13,964 nucleotides of DNA, from NCBI GenBank assembly GCA_030691835.1, contig JAUYDO010000034.1:1-13964 (forward strand), given 5' to 3'. Source of the DNA: Dehalococcoidia bacterium. Lineage in GTDB: Bacteria; Chloroflexota; Dehalococcoidia; Dehalococcoidales; UBA3254. The notes under the pieces were generated by a model. The model did no database searches and was not told where the DNA came from. It saw nothing but the letters and a program-made list of their open reading frames with translations. The position numbers and the translations under genes are program-made. Positions 6,691-13,849 of the stretch are shown here, one piece after another (positions within the stretch are counted from its first letter, which is position 1; every line of letters begins with the position of its first letter).

Positions 6691-6825
6691 TGTCATTCTG
6701 GCGAAACTTGTCCCGTTCCCGTATCCAGTACGGGACAAGACTTGATACGGGAGCCAGAATCCAGAAGAGTGTCATTGAATAATAACTCCGTATTGATTCT
6801 CCGCTTATGGCGGACTGGAATGACA
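6691..6825. repeat. Second inverted-repeat element with alternative hairpins
   Basis: Outer arms TGTCATTC (6691-6698) and GAATGACA (6818-6825) are exact complements. Inside lie ATTCTGGC/GCCAGAAT (6695-6702, 6753-6760), CTTGTCCCG/CGGGACAAG (6707-6715, 6731-6739) and TCCCGTATC/GATACGGGA (6717-6725, 6744-6752). The last two pairs interlock, so they are alternative or pseudoknotted folds. This looks like a small mobile repeat, unrelated in sequence to the one just upstream. Confidence 0.65.
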
Positions 6826-6851
6826 GCGATGTGCACTGTTTTTTAATTCAG

Positions 6852-6859
6852 TGTAAAAT
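6852..6859 (+). promoter_or_regulatory. Possible -10 element of the MoaD-like/AOR operon
   Basis: TGTAAAAT contains TAAAAT at 6854-6859, 12 bases before ATG 6872; a start near 6866 would give a leader of about 6 bases. There is no convincing -35 and no Shine-Dalgarno sequence, so confidence is low. Confidence 0.3.
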
Positions 6860-6871
6860 AAGTTGATAGAA

Positions 6872-7144
6872 ATGAGCGTGACAGTAGTAATACCGCATTT
6901 CTGGGGCTACCTGGTAAATGGCGTCAAAGAGGTGGATGTGGATTGCCGTACGATTGGCGAATGCCTGACCGCTCTGACGGAGCATTTCCCGCAGTTGAAT
7001 GACCTGCTATTTGATAAAAAGGGTAGACTGCATGGCTTTATAGATATCACCGTCAACGAAAAGAGCGCTTATCCGGATGAACTCAATAAACCGGTGAACG
7101 ACGGTGATAAAGTATTTATAGCTAATATCATAGCGGGTGGGTGA
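6872..7144 (+). CDS. MoaD/ThiS-family sulfur carrier protein, AOR-associated
   Basis: A 90-residue ubiquitin-fold protein ending in the free Gly-Gly (89-90, IIAGG) that is adenylated and thiocarboxylated in this family. Other marks are the hydrophobic VTVVIPHFW strand at the start, the helix TIGECLTALTEHFPQLNDLL, and the late turn VNDGDKVFIANI. MoaD proteins donate sulfur for the dithiolene of molybdopterin. Small MoaD-like genes directly upstream of aldehyde:ferredoxin oxidoreductases are common and probably serve tungstopterin synthesis. The AOR gene begins 29 bases later. I start at ATG 6872 rather than the TTG at 6863. A ThiS role is possible by fold, but the neighbour argues for molybdopterin. 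Confidence 0.82.
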   Translation: MSVTVVIPHFWGYLVNGVKEVDVDCRTIGECLTALTEHFPQLNDLLFDKKGRLHGFIDITVNEKSAYPDELNKPVNDGDKVFIANIIAGG

Positions 7145-7173
7145 GAAAGTAATTGTCGTGAGAGGAGACGAAG

Positions 7174-9018
7174 ATGGAACATCGCACTGGCAGATTACTG
7201 AGGGTAGACCTTTCAACGGGAAGAGTCACCAGGGAGATGGTAGATGAGCAGACCGCCCTGGACTTCGTTGGCGGAAGAGGGTTCGGCATCAATTACCTTT
7301 ACAGGGAGGTGGCTCCCGGTACCGAGCCCCTGAGCGAAAAGAATAAGCTGATTCTGGTAAACGGGGTGCTGGCGGGAAGCTCGGTTCAGGCGGTCGCGCG
7401 CTGGATGGCTATAACCAAAAGCCCTCTGACCGGGACTTTTTTCCGCTCCGTAGCGGGGGCTGACTTCGGCGCCTGGCTTAAGTTCGCCGGCTATGACCTC
7501 ATAATCATCGAAGGCAAGGCGGAGAAACCGGTCTATATCCATCTGACCGCTGACGGTTGTCAGATTCTTGATGCCGGACATCTGTGGGGCAAAGACACCA
7601 GAGTGACCCAGCAGTGGTTGAGCCAGCAATACGGTCAAAATACCAGAACTGCATGTATCGGACCGGCGGGTGAGAATCTGGTCAGGTACTCCGCTATCGT
7701 TTCCGGCAGGAGGACGGCGGGCAGAGGCGGGACAGGCACAGTGATGGGTTCCAAGAACCTCAAAGCAATAGCCATTACCGCACAGAGAAGTATGTCAAAC
7801 GAATCTGAGGCTCTCAGGAATCTTATCAGGCGACAGGTTGACATAATGCGCACCAACAAGGCTTTCATCCACCATAAAGAGATGGGCACCACCGAAACTC
7901 AGGATGTCACCAACAGATTGGGCATATTTCCCGTTAAGAACTACCGTTTGGGCAAGCACCCGGACCATGAGAAGCTCACCGGCGCGGAGTACCGCAAGCT
8001 CAGGGTGGGTGAGTTCGGCTGTTATAGCTGTGCGGCGCGCTGTGGCAAAGCCCATCTGGTCACCTCGGGCGCCTACAAGGGAGCGACCAGCGAAGGGCCC
8101 GAATACGAGACCATCTGGTCATTCTCTGCCCCGATTGAGAACTCGTCCATAGAAGCCACCATCGCCGCCGACGAGATATGCGATGACATGGGGCTGGATA
8201 CCATAAGCACCGGAGCCTGCATAGGCTTTGTCTATGAGCTTTATGAGAGGGGCATATTAAAGAAGAAAGACGTTGATGGGCTTGAGCTATCGTACGGCAA
8301 TCATGAATCGATGCTGGCTCTCGTCAGGAAGATAGCCTTGCGTGAAGGTATTGGCAATCTTCTGGCGGAAGGCACGGCGCGGGCGGCGGCGACTCTGGGC
8401 GCTGAATACTATGCCATGCACGTGAAAGGTCTGGACCTGCCCGCCTACGACCCGAGAGGAGCGAAGTCACAGGGCTATAACTATGTTACCTCGAACATCG
8501 GGGCGAGCCACTGCTTTGGCTATGCCAGGCAGGAAATATTCGGGGCAACCGTGCCCAGACCGGTAGACAGGTTTGCCGAGGCGGAGAATGCCGATATAGT
8601 GATTTACAATCAGAACCTAACCGCCATGGGAGAAGTAGGCATAATATGCAGCTTTTCCCAGGGGTGGGGATGGTTTCCGGAAGTGTATGGCAAGATGCTT
8701 GCCGCCGTTACCGGTGTGGAGCGGTTAGCCGATTTGGGCTATCTCACTACGGTAGGCGAGCGTATTTTCAACCTGGAGCGGGCGTTCAATGTCCGTGAGG
8801 GCTTTAGCCGCAGCCATGATAACCTGCCGAAGAGGATAACGAGCGAGCCGCTGGTTACCGGCGGAACGCCGGGCGAAGGTCAGGTGGTGAGAGAGCTGGA
8901 TAAATTCCTCGACCGCTACTACCAGCTTCGGGGCTGGACAAAAGAAGGTGTCCCTTCAGCACAGAAACTGAAAGAGCTTAACCTGGGCTCCGTATTGGAG
9001 GACATGGCTAAATCCTGA
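7174..9018 (+). CDS. Aldehyde:ferredoxin oxidoreductase-family tungsten enzyme
   Basis: A 614-residue protein (Pyrococcus furiosus AOR is 605). The N-terminal domain carries the FVGGRGFG pterin-binding loop, with ITKSPLTG and AGRGGTGTVMGSKNLKA following, all standard for the family. The [4Fe-4S] ligands are C283-x2-C286-x3-C290 and C492 (GIICSF). GPEYET, holding the conserved active-site-region Glu, lies shortly after the first cysteine group, and DDMGLDTISTGA follows. Family members oxidise aldehydes to acids with ferredoxin, or run in reverse; related enzymes take other substrates, so specificity is open. It is cytoplasmic. The start is ATG 7174, preceded by AGGAG. It forms an operon with the MoaD-like gene; nothing coding follows on this strand except a decayed fragment, so it is the last gene. 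Confidence 0.92.
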   Translation: MEHRTGRLLRVDLSTGRVTREMVDEQTALDFVGGRGFGINYLYREVAPGTEPLSEKNKLILVNGVLAGSSVQAVARWMAITKSPLTGTFFRSVAGADFGAWLKFAGYDLIIIEGKAEKPVYIHLTADGCQILDAGHLWGKDTRVTQQWLSQQYGQNTRTACIGPAGENLVRYSAIVSGRRTAGRGGTGTVMGSKNLKAIAITAQRSMSNESEALRNLIRRQVDIMRTNKAFIHHKEMGTTETQDVTNRLGIFPVKNYRLGKHPDHEKLTGAEYRKLRVGEFGCYSCAARCGKAHLVTSGAYKGATSEGPEYETIWSFSAPIENSSIEATIAADEICDDMGLDTISTGACIGFVYELYERGILKKKDVDGLELSYGNHESMLALVRKIALREGIGNLLAEGTARAAATLGAEYYAMHVKGLDLPAYDPRGAKSQGYNYVTSNIGASHCFGYARQEIFGATVPRPVDRFAEAENADIVIYNQNLTAMGEVGIICSFSQGWGWFPEVYGKMLAAVTGVERLADLGYLTTVGERIFNLERAFNVREGFSRSHDNLPKRITSEPLVTGGTPGEGQVVRELDKFLDRYYQLRGWTKEGVPSAQKLKELNLGSVLEDMAKS

Positions 9019-9020
9019 AG

Positions 9021-9298
9021 CTGGTCACCTCCAGAGACGCGGCGGGCAATGGCTCTGTGTCCAGCGACTTTACCTTTATCACGCCTAAACCCCCTGACAC
9101 CGCGCCACCCATAATCACCACTGTTTCAGCGACTGCCGCCAAGACATCAGTCACAATCACATGGCAGACAAACGAGGCATCTGATTCTCTGGTAGAGTAC
9201 GGACTGAATGCCAGCTATTCGCTAATAAAGCTGACCCGGCGCTGGAAAACAGTCATAGCATCGCTCTGACGGGACTTACGGCAGGAACGACCTATCAC
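9021..9298 (+). pseudogene. Decayed fibronectin type III-like domain remnant, frameshifted
   Basis: From 9021 one frame reads LVTSRDAAGNGSVSSDFTF and then PPDTAPPIITTVSATAAKTS, followed by VTITWQTNEASDSLVEYGLN. This is the end of one Fn3-like repeat, a linker, and the start of the next, as in large surface or extracellular multi-repeat proteins. At about 9225-9233 the match moves to another frame: DPALENSHSIALTGLTAGTTYH (9233-9298). A one-base indel therefore breaks it. There is no start signal, and the homology begins directly at the AOR stop and ends before any second domain is complete. It is a relic of a larger gene, brought here or left by a rearrangement. Confidence 0.65.
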
Positions 9299-9410
9299 TG
9301 TTTGGCGTGCCACGGTACCATGTGCCAGGTCAGCATACTCCATCGCACAGAGAGCTTCCAGTCCTTTGTTCTGGAGTGTGTTCACAAAAGGACGGGATTG
9401 TATATTCGGA

Positions 9411-9981
9411 CTAAAGGATATGGCTCAGTAGGATCCTCAACCCGATCATAATAAGGATTATCCCTCCAATCAGTTCAGCCCGTTTGCCAATCAGTTTACT
9501 CGATTTCTTACCTACTACGAAGCCAGTTACTGTAATCAGAAAAGCAACTACGCCTATAGTAAGGCTAGCCACCACCATATTCACTTTCAGAAATGCGAAG
9601 GATAGCCCGACTGCAAGGGCGTCTACACTTGTTGCTATCGATAGCATCAGAAGCGGGAAACCTCTAGTGTTATCCGTCTTCTTTGCACCGTCACGGTCTC
9701 GTTGAAATGATTCCCATAACATCCTTCCACCCACAAAAGCCAGCAAAATGAAGGCCACCCAGTGATCATATTTGCCTGTGAATTCTACAACCGTTCTCCC
9801 TGCTAGCCATCCCAATACCGGCATCAAAGTCTGAAACAATCCGAATGATGAGGAGACCCGCAATATGTCTACCGAGGAATGCTCTTTTTTTTGAGATACT
9901 GCTGCTCAATGCAACGGCAAAGCAGTCTGCTGACAAGCCAACAGCAATAGCCAAGATCGACAGAAATTCTACGGTAGTCAC
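9411..9981 (-). pseudogene. mntP: MntP-family manganese efflux pump, interrupted by a one-base frameshift
   Basis: The gene reads from GTG 9981 in one frame and finishes in another at TAG 9411. With seven instead of eight A in the run at 9885-9892, the product is 189 residues, the normal size of six-helix MntP (E. coli 188). The N-terminal part has GLSADCFAVALS (Asp19), the C-terminal part SIATSVDALAVGLSFA; these are the two pseudo-symmetric repeats with the conserved Asp of the family. The repaired junction reads SSSISKKEHSSVDILRVSSS and then FGLFQTLMPVLGW, as in relatives. As written, translation leaves the frame after SKK and makes a 71-residue truncated product. A sequencing or assembly error, a true mutation and slippage on the A8 tract are all possible. 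There is a strong promoter upstream, but no manganese riboswitch leader is seen. Confidence 0.85.
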
Positions 9982-9988
9982 CTGAAAA

Positions 9989-10017
9989 AGTATATGTCAC
10001 GTTCGGAAAAGTGTCAA
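9989..10017 (-). promoter_or_regulatory. Consensus promoter of mntP, leaderless arrangement
   Basis: On the minus strand, a perfect TTGACA (10017-10012), a 17-base spacer (10011-9995) and TATACT (9994-9989). Seven bases separate the -10 from GTG 9981, so transcription should begin at or within 2 bases of the start codon. There is no room for a Shine-Dalgarno sequence or a riboswitch. Confidence 0.75.
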
Positions 10018-10141
10018 AGCTGCAGATTAGGAGCAGAATTAGTCACCTAGTAAGATTCTTCTCGCTGGGAACCCACGGAAAGGTTACCGAAAAGACTCTC
10101 TCTGAAAACGGACGGCAGTGACGGCGAACGGTTCTAGGTAT

Positions 10142-10170
10142 TGTCCCCCTTGGTGGGGCATTGGGGGACA
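10142..10170. repeat. Inverted repeat TGTCCCCC / GGGGGACA
   Basis: Exact 8-base arms (10142-10149 and 10163-10170) separated by 13 bases, themselves containing TTGGTGGGG that can pair with the C-run. The arm resembles the GGGGACA ends of REP-type elements; no T-run follows, so a terminator role is unlikely. Confidence 0.45.
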
Positions 10171-10201
10171 GTTCCCGAACTTTAATAATCTCCTAATCTC
10201 G

Positions 10202-10298
10202 AATACCCCGACCATCGTGGTCGGGGATGGAATACTCCCTGCGAATGCAGGGCAAACGAAGTTTGGAATCATCAATACCCCGACCGTAAGGTCGTGGG
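10202..10298. mobile_element. Hairpin cluster resembling IS200/IS605-type ends (non-autonomous relic)
   Basis: The 12-base direct repeat AATACCCCGACC occurs at 10202-10213 and 10274-10285, each opening a hairpin: CCCCGACCA-TCG-TGGTCGGGG (10206-10226, perfect) and CCCCGACC-GTAA-GGTCG with one mismatch (10278-10297). Between them lies CCCTGC-GAAT-GCAGGG (10237-10252). Paired subterminal hairpins of this kind mark IS200/IS605 ends and their palindrome-associated derivatives; no transposase is present, so this would be a relic or a MITE. Confidence 0.45.
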
Positions 10299-10352
10299 AA
10301 CATTTATTTTACTCTTTACTTTTTAGCTTTCAGCGATTCGAAATCAGGAAAG

Positions 10353-12281
10353 CTACAAGCCCCAGCCGATTCGAAAACCGTGATGTACTGCATTCCGGAT
10401 GCGCGGCTGGTAAGCTTCAGCAGAGTCACCGATAACGTAGAGCTCTTTCAGCTTCCCCTTCAACTGGTCGGCTAATTCTGCGTTGGGCTTCTGAGCTGGA
10501 GCCAATACCACGCTATCTGCCTCAATGAACTCTCTCTTGCCATCAATATTAACCATAACACCTTTGGCGGTTATTTCTTCTGTCTTAGCGTTTGCCTCCA
10601 CCCGGACGCCCTTCTGCTTCAGCCTGATTAAGAGCAGTTCCCTGGTAACCCCCATGTCACCGGCAATCAGACCGATGCCGGACACTCGCACCAAGTTTAC
10701 CTTTTTACCTTTATCGGCTAAAACCTCTGCGGTCTCACAACCTGTACGACCACCGCCCACTACAACTACCCTGTCACCAACCTCTTTTTTGCCCGTCAAT
10801 ACATCAACAGCCAGGGACACGTTTCCTTGATTTATCCCCGGAATAGAGGGAATTTTCGGCATAGAGCCGGTAGCCACTATCACTGCTTCTGGGTTTACCT
10901 TTGAGACCAGCGCGGGTGTACCCCTTTCCTTAAGATGGATTTCCACACCTAGCTTGGTAATCTGCCCGGCAAGCCAATCAGTGAAACCCGCTATCTCTTT
11001 CTTGTACGGCGGTACGGCGGCTGGTATCATCTGCCCTCCCAGTTTGTCTCCCACTTCGTATAGGCTGACCTTATGTCCTCTAAGCGCGGCAACCCTGGCG
11101 GCTTCCATCCCGGCTGGTCCGCCGCCGATGACCAACACCTTCTTCGGTTTTTTAGTCGGCTTTAAAGTATAAAACCTCTCATTGCCACAAGCGCCATTCA
11201 CGGTACAGCCAACTTTAACTTTGTGGAAGATATCATCAACACATTCATTACAGGCGATGCACATCCGTATGTCATCAACCCTGCCTTCTCTGGATTTGTT
11301 AGGCATCTCCGGGTCAACCATTAAGCCTCTGCCGATGGCAATAAAGTCCGCCTTGCCTTCTCGCAAGACCTGCTCCGCCAGCACAGGATTATTCAGCCTG
11401 CCCGCGACCATCACCGGTATTTTTACCACTTTCTTAATTTCGTGAGCCAGGGGCACCAGGCAACCCGGCACTTCGGTGGAAGGCTGAATCATCTTATACC
11501 ATGACTCGTTGGTGCCAGCCGTAACGCTGATACAGTGTATGCCCGCCTCTTCAAACATACGTGCGATAATGCGGCTCTCCTTAAGTGTAATGCCATCTTT
11601 AGGAATAAAATCGTCAGCATTTATCCTGACACCAAAGGGGAAATCATCACCGACCTTGCTTTTGACCCGCTCAACAATTTCCAGAAGAAAGCGCATCCTG
11701 TTGTCCAGACTGCCGCCGTATTTATCAGTTCTGACGTTAGCGGCAGGGGTAAGGAAGGTGCTCAGCAGATAGCCGTGAGCACAGTGCAGTTCAAAATAGT
11801 CGAAGCCAGCGTATTTAGCTCTTCGCGCTCCCTCTCCGAAGGCTTCCACTAGCTCTTCAATCTCTTCAATGGTCAAGGCATGTGGCACCTCTCCCCAGCG
11901 TGGGTCCTTAATGGCTGATGGTCCTACCGGTTGCATGCCGATGATGTCCTTGCGACCTTGCCTGCCACCGTGATATATTTGGGTGCCAATCTTAGCTCCG
12001 TAGCGATGGACGGCGCTGGTTAATTTTTTGAGACCGGGGATAAAATCATCCCGGTACAGCCCTGCTATGGTAGGTGAGCTCTGCCCGGTAGGATGCACCG
12101 GACTAGCCTCAATAATTATCAGAGCTGCACCGCCTTTGGCTCTCTTAGCATAATAATCAACAGCGCTAGCCGATACCAATCCGACTCTGTTGCAATGGTT
12201 TACTACCATAGGAGGCATAGCGATTCGGTTACGCAACTCCATAGTGCCGATACGTCCCTTTTCAAACAGTTTCTCAAACAT
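10353..12281 (-). CDS. Old yellow enzyme-family NADH:flavin oxidoreductase (FadH/TMADH/Bai type, FMN + 4Fe-4S + FAD)
   Basis: A 642-residue three-domain protein. The N-terminal TIM barrel (1-330) has RNRIAMPPM, the active-site HCAHGYLLSTFLTP segment (His166, His169, Tyr171) and YGGS.DNR, all typical of FMN-binding members. The [4Fe-4S] ligands are C341-x2-C344-x2-C347-x11-C359; the first three have the trimethylamine-dehydrogenase-like spacing rather than the x3 of E. coli FadH. Two dinucleotide-binding motifs follow, GGGPAG (386-391) and GGGRTG (509-514), for FAD and NAD(P)H. Such enzymes reduce enoyl, dienoyl or enone double bonds. AGGAGG stands 6 bases before ATG 12281. The gene is 17 bases after the SDR stop and is the last gene of the operon. 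A 2,4-dienoyl-CoA or cyclic enone reductase role is inferred. Confidence 0.88.
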   Translation of the reverse strand: MFEKLFEKGRIGTMELRNRIAMPPMVVNHCNRVGLVSASAVDYYAKRAKGGAALIIIEASPVHPTGQSSPTIAGLYRDDFIPGLKKLTSAVHRYGAKIGTQIYHGGRQGRKDIIGMQPVGPSAIKDPRWGEVPHALTIEEIEELVEAFGEGARRAKYAGFDYFELHCAHGYLLSTFLTPAANVRTDKYGGSLDNRMRFLLEIVERVKSKVGDDFPFGVRINADDFIPKDGITLKESRIIARMFEEAGIHCISVTAGTNESWYKMIQPSTEVPGCLVPLAHEIKKVVKIPVMVAGRLNNPVLAEQVLREGKADFIAIGRGLMVDPEMPNKSREGRVDDIRMCIACNECVDDIFHKVKVGCTVNGACGNERFYTLKPTKKPKKVLVIGGGPAGMEAARVAALRGHKVSLYEVGDKLGGQMIPAAVPPYKKEIAGFTDWLAGQITKLGVEIHLKERGTPALVSKVNPEAVIVATGSMPKIPSIPGINQGNVSLAVDVLTGKKEVGDRVVVVGGGRTGCETAEVLADKGKKVNLVRVSGIGLIAGDMGVTRELLLIRLKQKGVRVEANAKTEEITAKGVMVNIDGKREFIEADSVVLAPAQKPNAELADQLKGKLKELYVIGDSAEAYQPRIRNAVHHGFRIGWGL

Positions 12282-12298
12282 TACATTCCTCCTGATAA

Positions 12299-13051
12299 CT
12301 AGTTCATACGTCTGCCGCCGTCAACAAGCAGTGTCTGTCCGGTTATAAAATCGCTGTCATCACCTGCGAAGAAAACTACCGCGCCGGCTATGTCATCCGG
12401 CAGTGCCACACGACCCATCGGTGTCTGGCTCATAACGCTCTGTCTCCATTCCGTCAAACCTTCCGTAGCTGGCGTGTCGGTCCAGCCAGCCGCAACTGTA
12501 TTAGCGCAAATGCCGTATTTTGCTGTTTCCGAAGCCAGACACCGAGTAAGCGCAATAACAGCACCCTTGGAAGCAACATAATGACTGGAGTTAGGCGAAC
12601 CCACAAAAAAGGAGTTGGAGCCGATATTGATAATTTTGCCCTTGCCCTGCTTCTTCATCTGGGGAAAAACCGCCCGACAACAGAGCAGAACACCTTTGAC
12701 GTTCACCGCCATTACCCTGTCCCATTCATCGAGTGGTAACTCGTTAAATGGTTTGACCGTTAATCCAGCCAGCATGCCGGCGTTATTGACCAGAATATCA
12801 ATACCGCCAAACGCATCTATCGCTTCCTTTGCCATGCGCAGAGTATCTTCCTCAGAGGAGACATCAGTTTTGATGGCTATCGCCTGTCCGCTTTTAGCCT
12901 TAATCTCCTTTGCTGTCTGTCGTGCCTCTTTCTCCAGAACATCTGCCACAATGACCTTAGCTCCTTCTTTCGCCAGTCTCAAGCAGAGCGTCTTGCCGAT
13001 ACCCCTGGCGCCACCGGTCACTATGGCAACCTTACCCTCTAATCTATTCAT
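12299..13051 (-). CDS. Short-chain dehydrogenase/reductase (classical, FabG-like), copy with altered VAPG motif
   Basis: A 250-residue classical SDR. TGGARGIG (12-19) binds the dinucleotide; Asp37 at the end of the second strand favours NAD(H). NNAG (89-92) and Asn117 are present, and the catalytic triad is Ser145, Tyr158, Lys162. It probably interconverts a keto and a hydroxy group; FabG-like naming says nothing about substrate. It is very like the neighbouring copy at 13065, roughly two thirds identical by eye, but the region after the active site has VAAGWTDTPA in place of the common VAPG, and the lid helix differs, so its substrate is probably different. The start is ATG 13051, with AAGGTG 5 bases before it; a start at 13093 would overlap the upstream gene. 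Confidence 0.88.
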   Translation of the reverse strand: MNRLEGKVAIVTGGARGIGKTLCLRLAKEGAKVIVADVLEKEARQTAKEIKAKSGQAIAIKTDVSSEEDTLRMAKEAIDAFGGIDILVNNAGMLAGLTVKPFNELPLDEWDRVMAVNVKGVLLCCRAVFPQMKKQGKGKIINIGSNSFFVGSPNSSHYVASKGAVIALTRCLASETAKYGICANTVAAGWTDTPATEGLTEWRQSVMSQTPMGRVALPDDIAGAVVFFAGDDSDFITGQTLLVDGGRRMN

Positions 13052-13056
13052 TGGAA

Positions 13057-13062
13057 CACCTT
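13057..13062 (-). promoter_or_regulatory. Ribosome binding site deciding start at 13051
   Basis: AAGGTG on the minus strand ends 5 bases before ATG 13051 and sits between the upstream stop (13065-13067) and the start, supporting the shorter protein that begins MNRLEGK. Confidence 0.6.
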
Positions 13063-13064
13063 GC

Positions 13065-13814
13065 TCAGTGCATTCTCCTGCCGCCGTCAACAATCAGTGT
13101 CTGTCCGGTGACGAAGTTGGAGTCATCGCTGGCGAAGAAAATGATGGCACCGGCTACATCGCCGGTTTGCGCCAAACGCCCAAGAGGCGTGTTGGCTAAA
13201 GTGACTTTTCTAAGCTCCGTTAGATCCCTGGTAGCTTCGGTCTCAACCACGCCGGGAGCCACGGAGTTAACACAAATGCCGTACTGTGCTACTTCGTTAG
13301 CCAGGCATCTTGTGATGGCAATAACACCAGCCTTAGAGGTAACGTAGTGAACAGAGTTCGGTGAACCACCGAAGAAGGCGTTAGAGGATATATTTATAAT
13401 CTTGCCATTGCCCTGCTTCTTCATCTGAGAAAATACCGCCCGGCAACAGAGGAGAACACCTTTAACATTCACGGCAATAACTTTGTCCCATTCTTCAAGA
13501 GGTATTTCTGTGAACGGCTTTCTGGTCAATCCAGCCAGCATGCCAGCGTTATTGACCAGAATATCAATCCCGCCGAACGCCTCAACTGCCTTATTAGCCA
13601 TGCGCTGAGTATCTACCTCAGAGGAAACGTCGGTCTGGACGGCTAGGGCTTCGCCACCTTTGGACTGAATCTCTTTAGCCGTCTGCTTTGCTTCCCTGTC
13701 AAGGACATCAGCAACGACAACTTTTGCTCCTTCCTCAGCCATTTTCAGGCAGAACGTCTTACCCATGCCCCTGGCACCGCCGGTGACGATTGCTACTCTA
13801 CCTTCCAGTCTCAT
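13065..13814 (-). CDS. Short-chain dehydrogenase/reductase (classical, FabG-like), second copy
   Basis: A 249-residue classical SDR: TGGARGMG (11-18), Asp36 in VADV suggesting NAD(H), NNAG, and the triad Ser144, Tyr157, Lys161. The C-terminus ends GQTLIVDGGRRMH, the family's usual finish. The standard VAPG (185-188) is kept, unlike in the downstream paralogue. The close similarity of the two genes, including identical stretches such as FGGIDILVNNAGMLAGLT, points to tandem duplication. GGAGG precedes ATG 13814 by 8 bases. It is 13 bases upstream of the next SDR and 35 bases after the partial one, all on one strand. It probably carries out an alcohol/ketone step in the same pathway as the old yellow enzyme; the substrate is unknown. 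Confidence 0.88.
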   Translation of the reverse strand: MRLEGRVAIVTGGARGMGKTFCLKMAEEGAKVVVADVLDREAKQTAKEIQSKGGEALAVQTDVSSEVDTQRMANKAVEAFGGIDILVNNAGMLAGLTRKPFTEIPLEEWDKVIAVNVKGVLLCCRAVFSQMKKQGNGKIINISSNAFFGGSPNSVHYVTSKAGVIAITRCLANEVAQYGICVNSVAPGVVETEATRDLTELRKVTLANTPLGRLAQTGDVAGAIIFFASDDSNFVTGQTLIVDGGRRMH

Positions 13815-13849
13815 GTATTATTCCTCCGTGGTTAATACTGAAGTGCTCT

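Larger units (their letters stand above)
10018..10352. other. Gene-free stretch between mntP promoter and the old-yellow-enzyme operon
   Basis: No credible coding sequence is seen on either strand. The stretch holds a TGTCCCCC/GGGGGACA inverted repeat (10142-10149, 10163-10170) and a group of three hairpins (10202-10298), listed separately. No clear U-tract terminator for the convergent minus-strand operon was found. Confidence 0.55.

Noticed and set aside
9299..9313. CxxCH haem-binding motif (CLACH) after the Fn3 remnant
   Set aside because: It appears just where Fn3 homology ends, in a decayed frame without signal peptide or further motifs; most likely chance.
9361..9393. Inverted repeat GTCCTTT...AAAGGAC as an mntP terminator
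   Set aside because: The stem is short (7 bases) with a 19-base loop and no T-run; not convincing.
10202..10298. CRISPR-like array
   Set aside because: Only two copies of a 12-base repeat, with palindromic extensions and no regular spacers.
10325..10354. Hairpin AGCTTTC...GAAAGCT at the end of the OYE gene as a terminator
   Set aside because: On the minus strand the hairpin overlaps the stop codon and is followed by A-rich, not T-rich, sequence.
10118..10435. Plus-strand reading frame across the hairpin region
   Set aside because: It is made of repeat sequence and the antisense of the old-yellow-enzyme end, with no ribosome binding site or recognisable domain.
13052..13093. Upstream start at 13093 for the second SDR
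   Set aside because: It would overlap the preceding SDR gene and add residues not found in the family; ATG 13051 has its own ribosome binding site.
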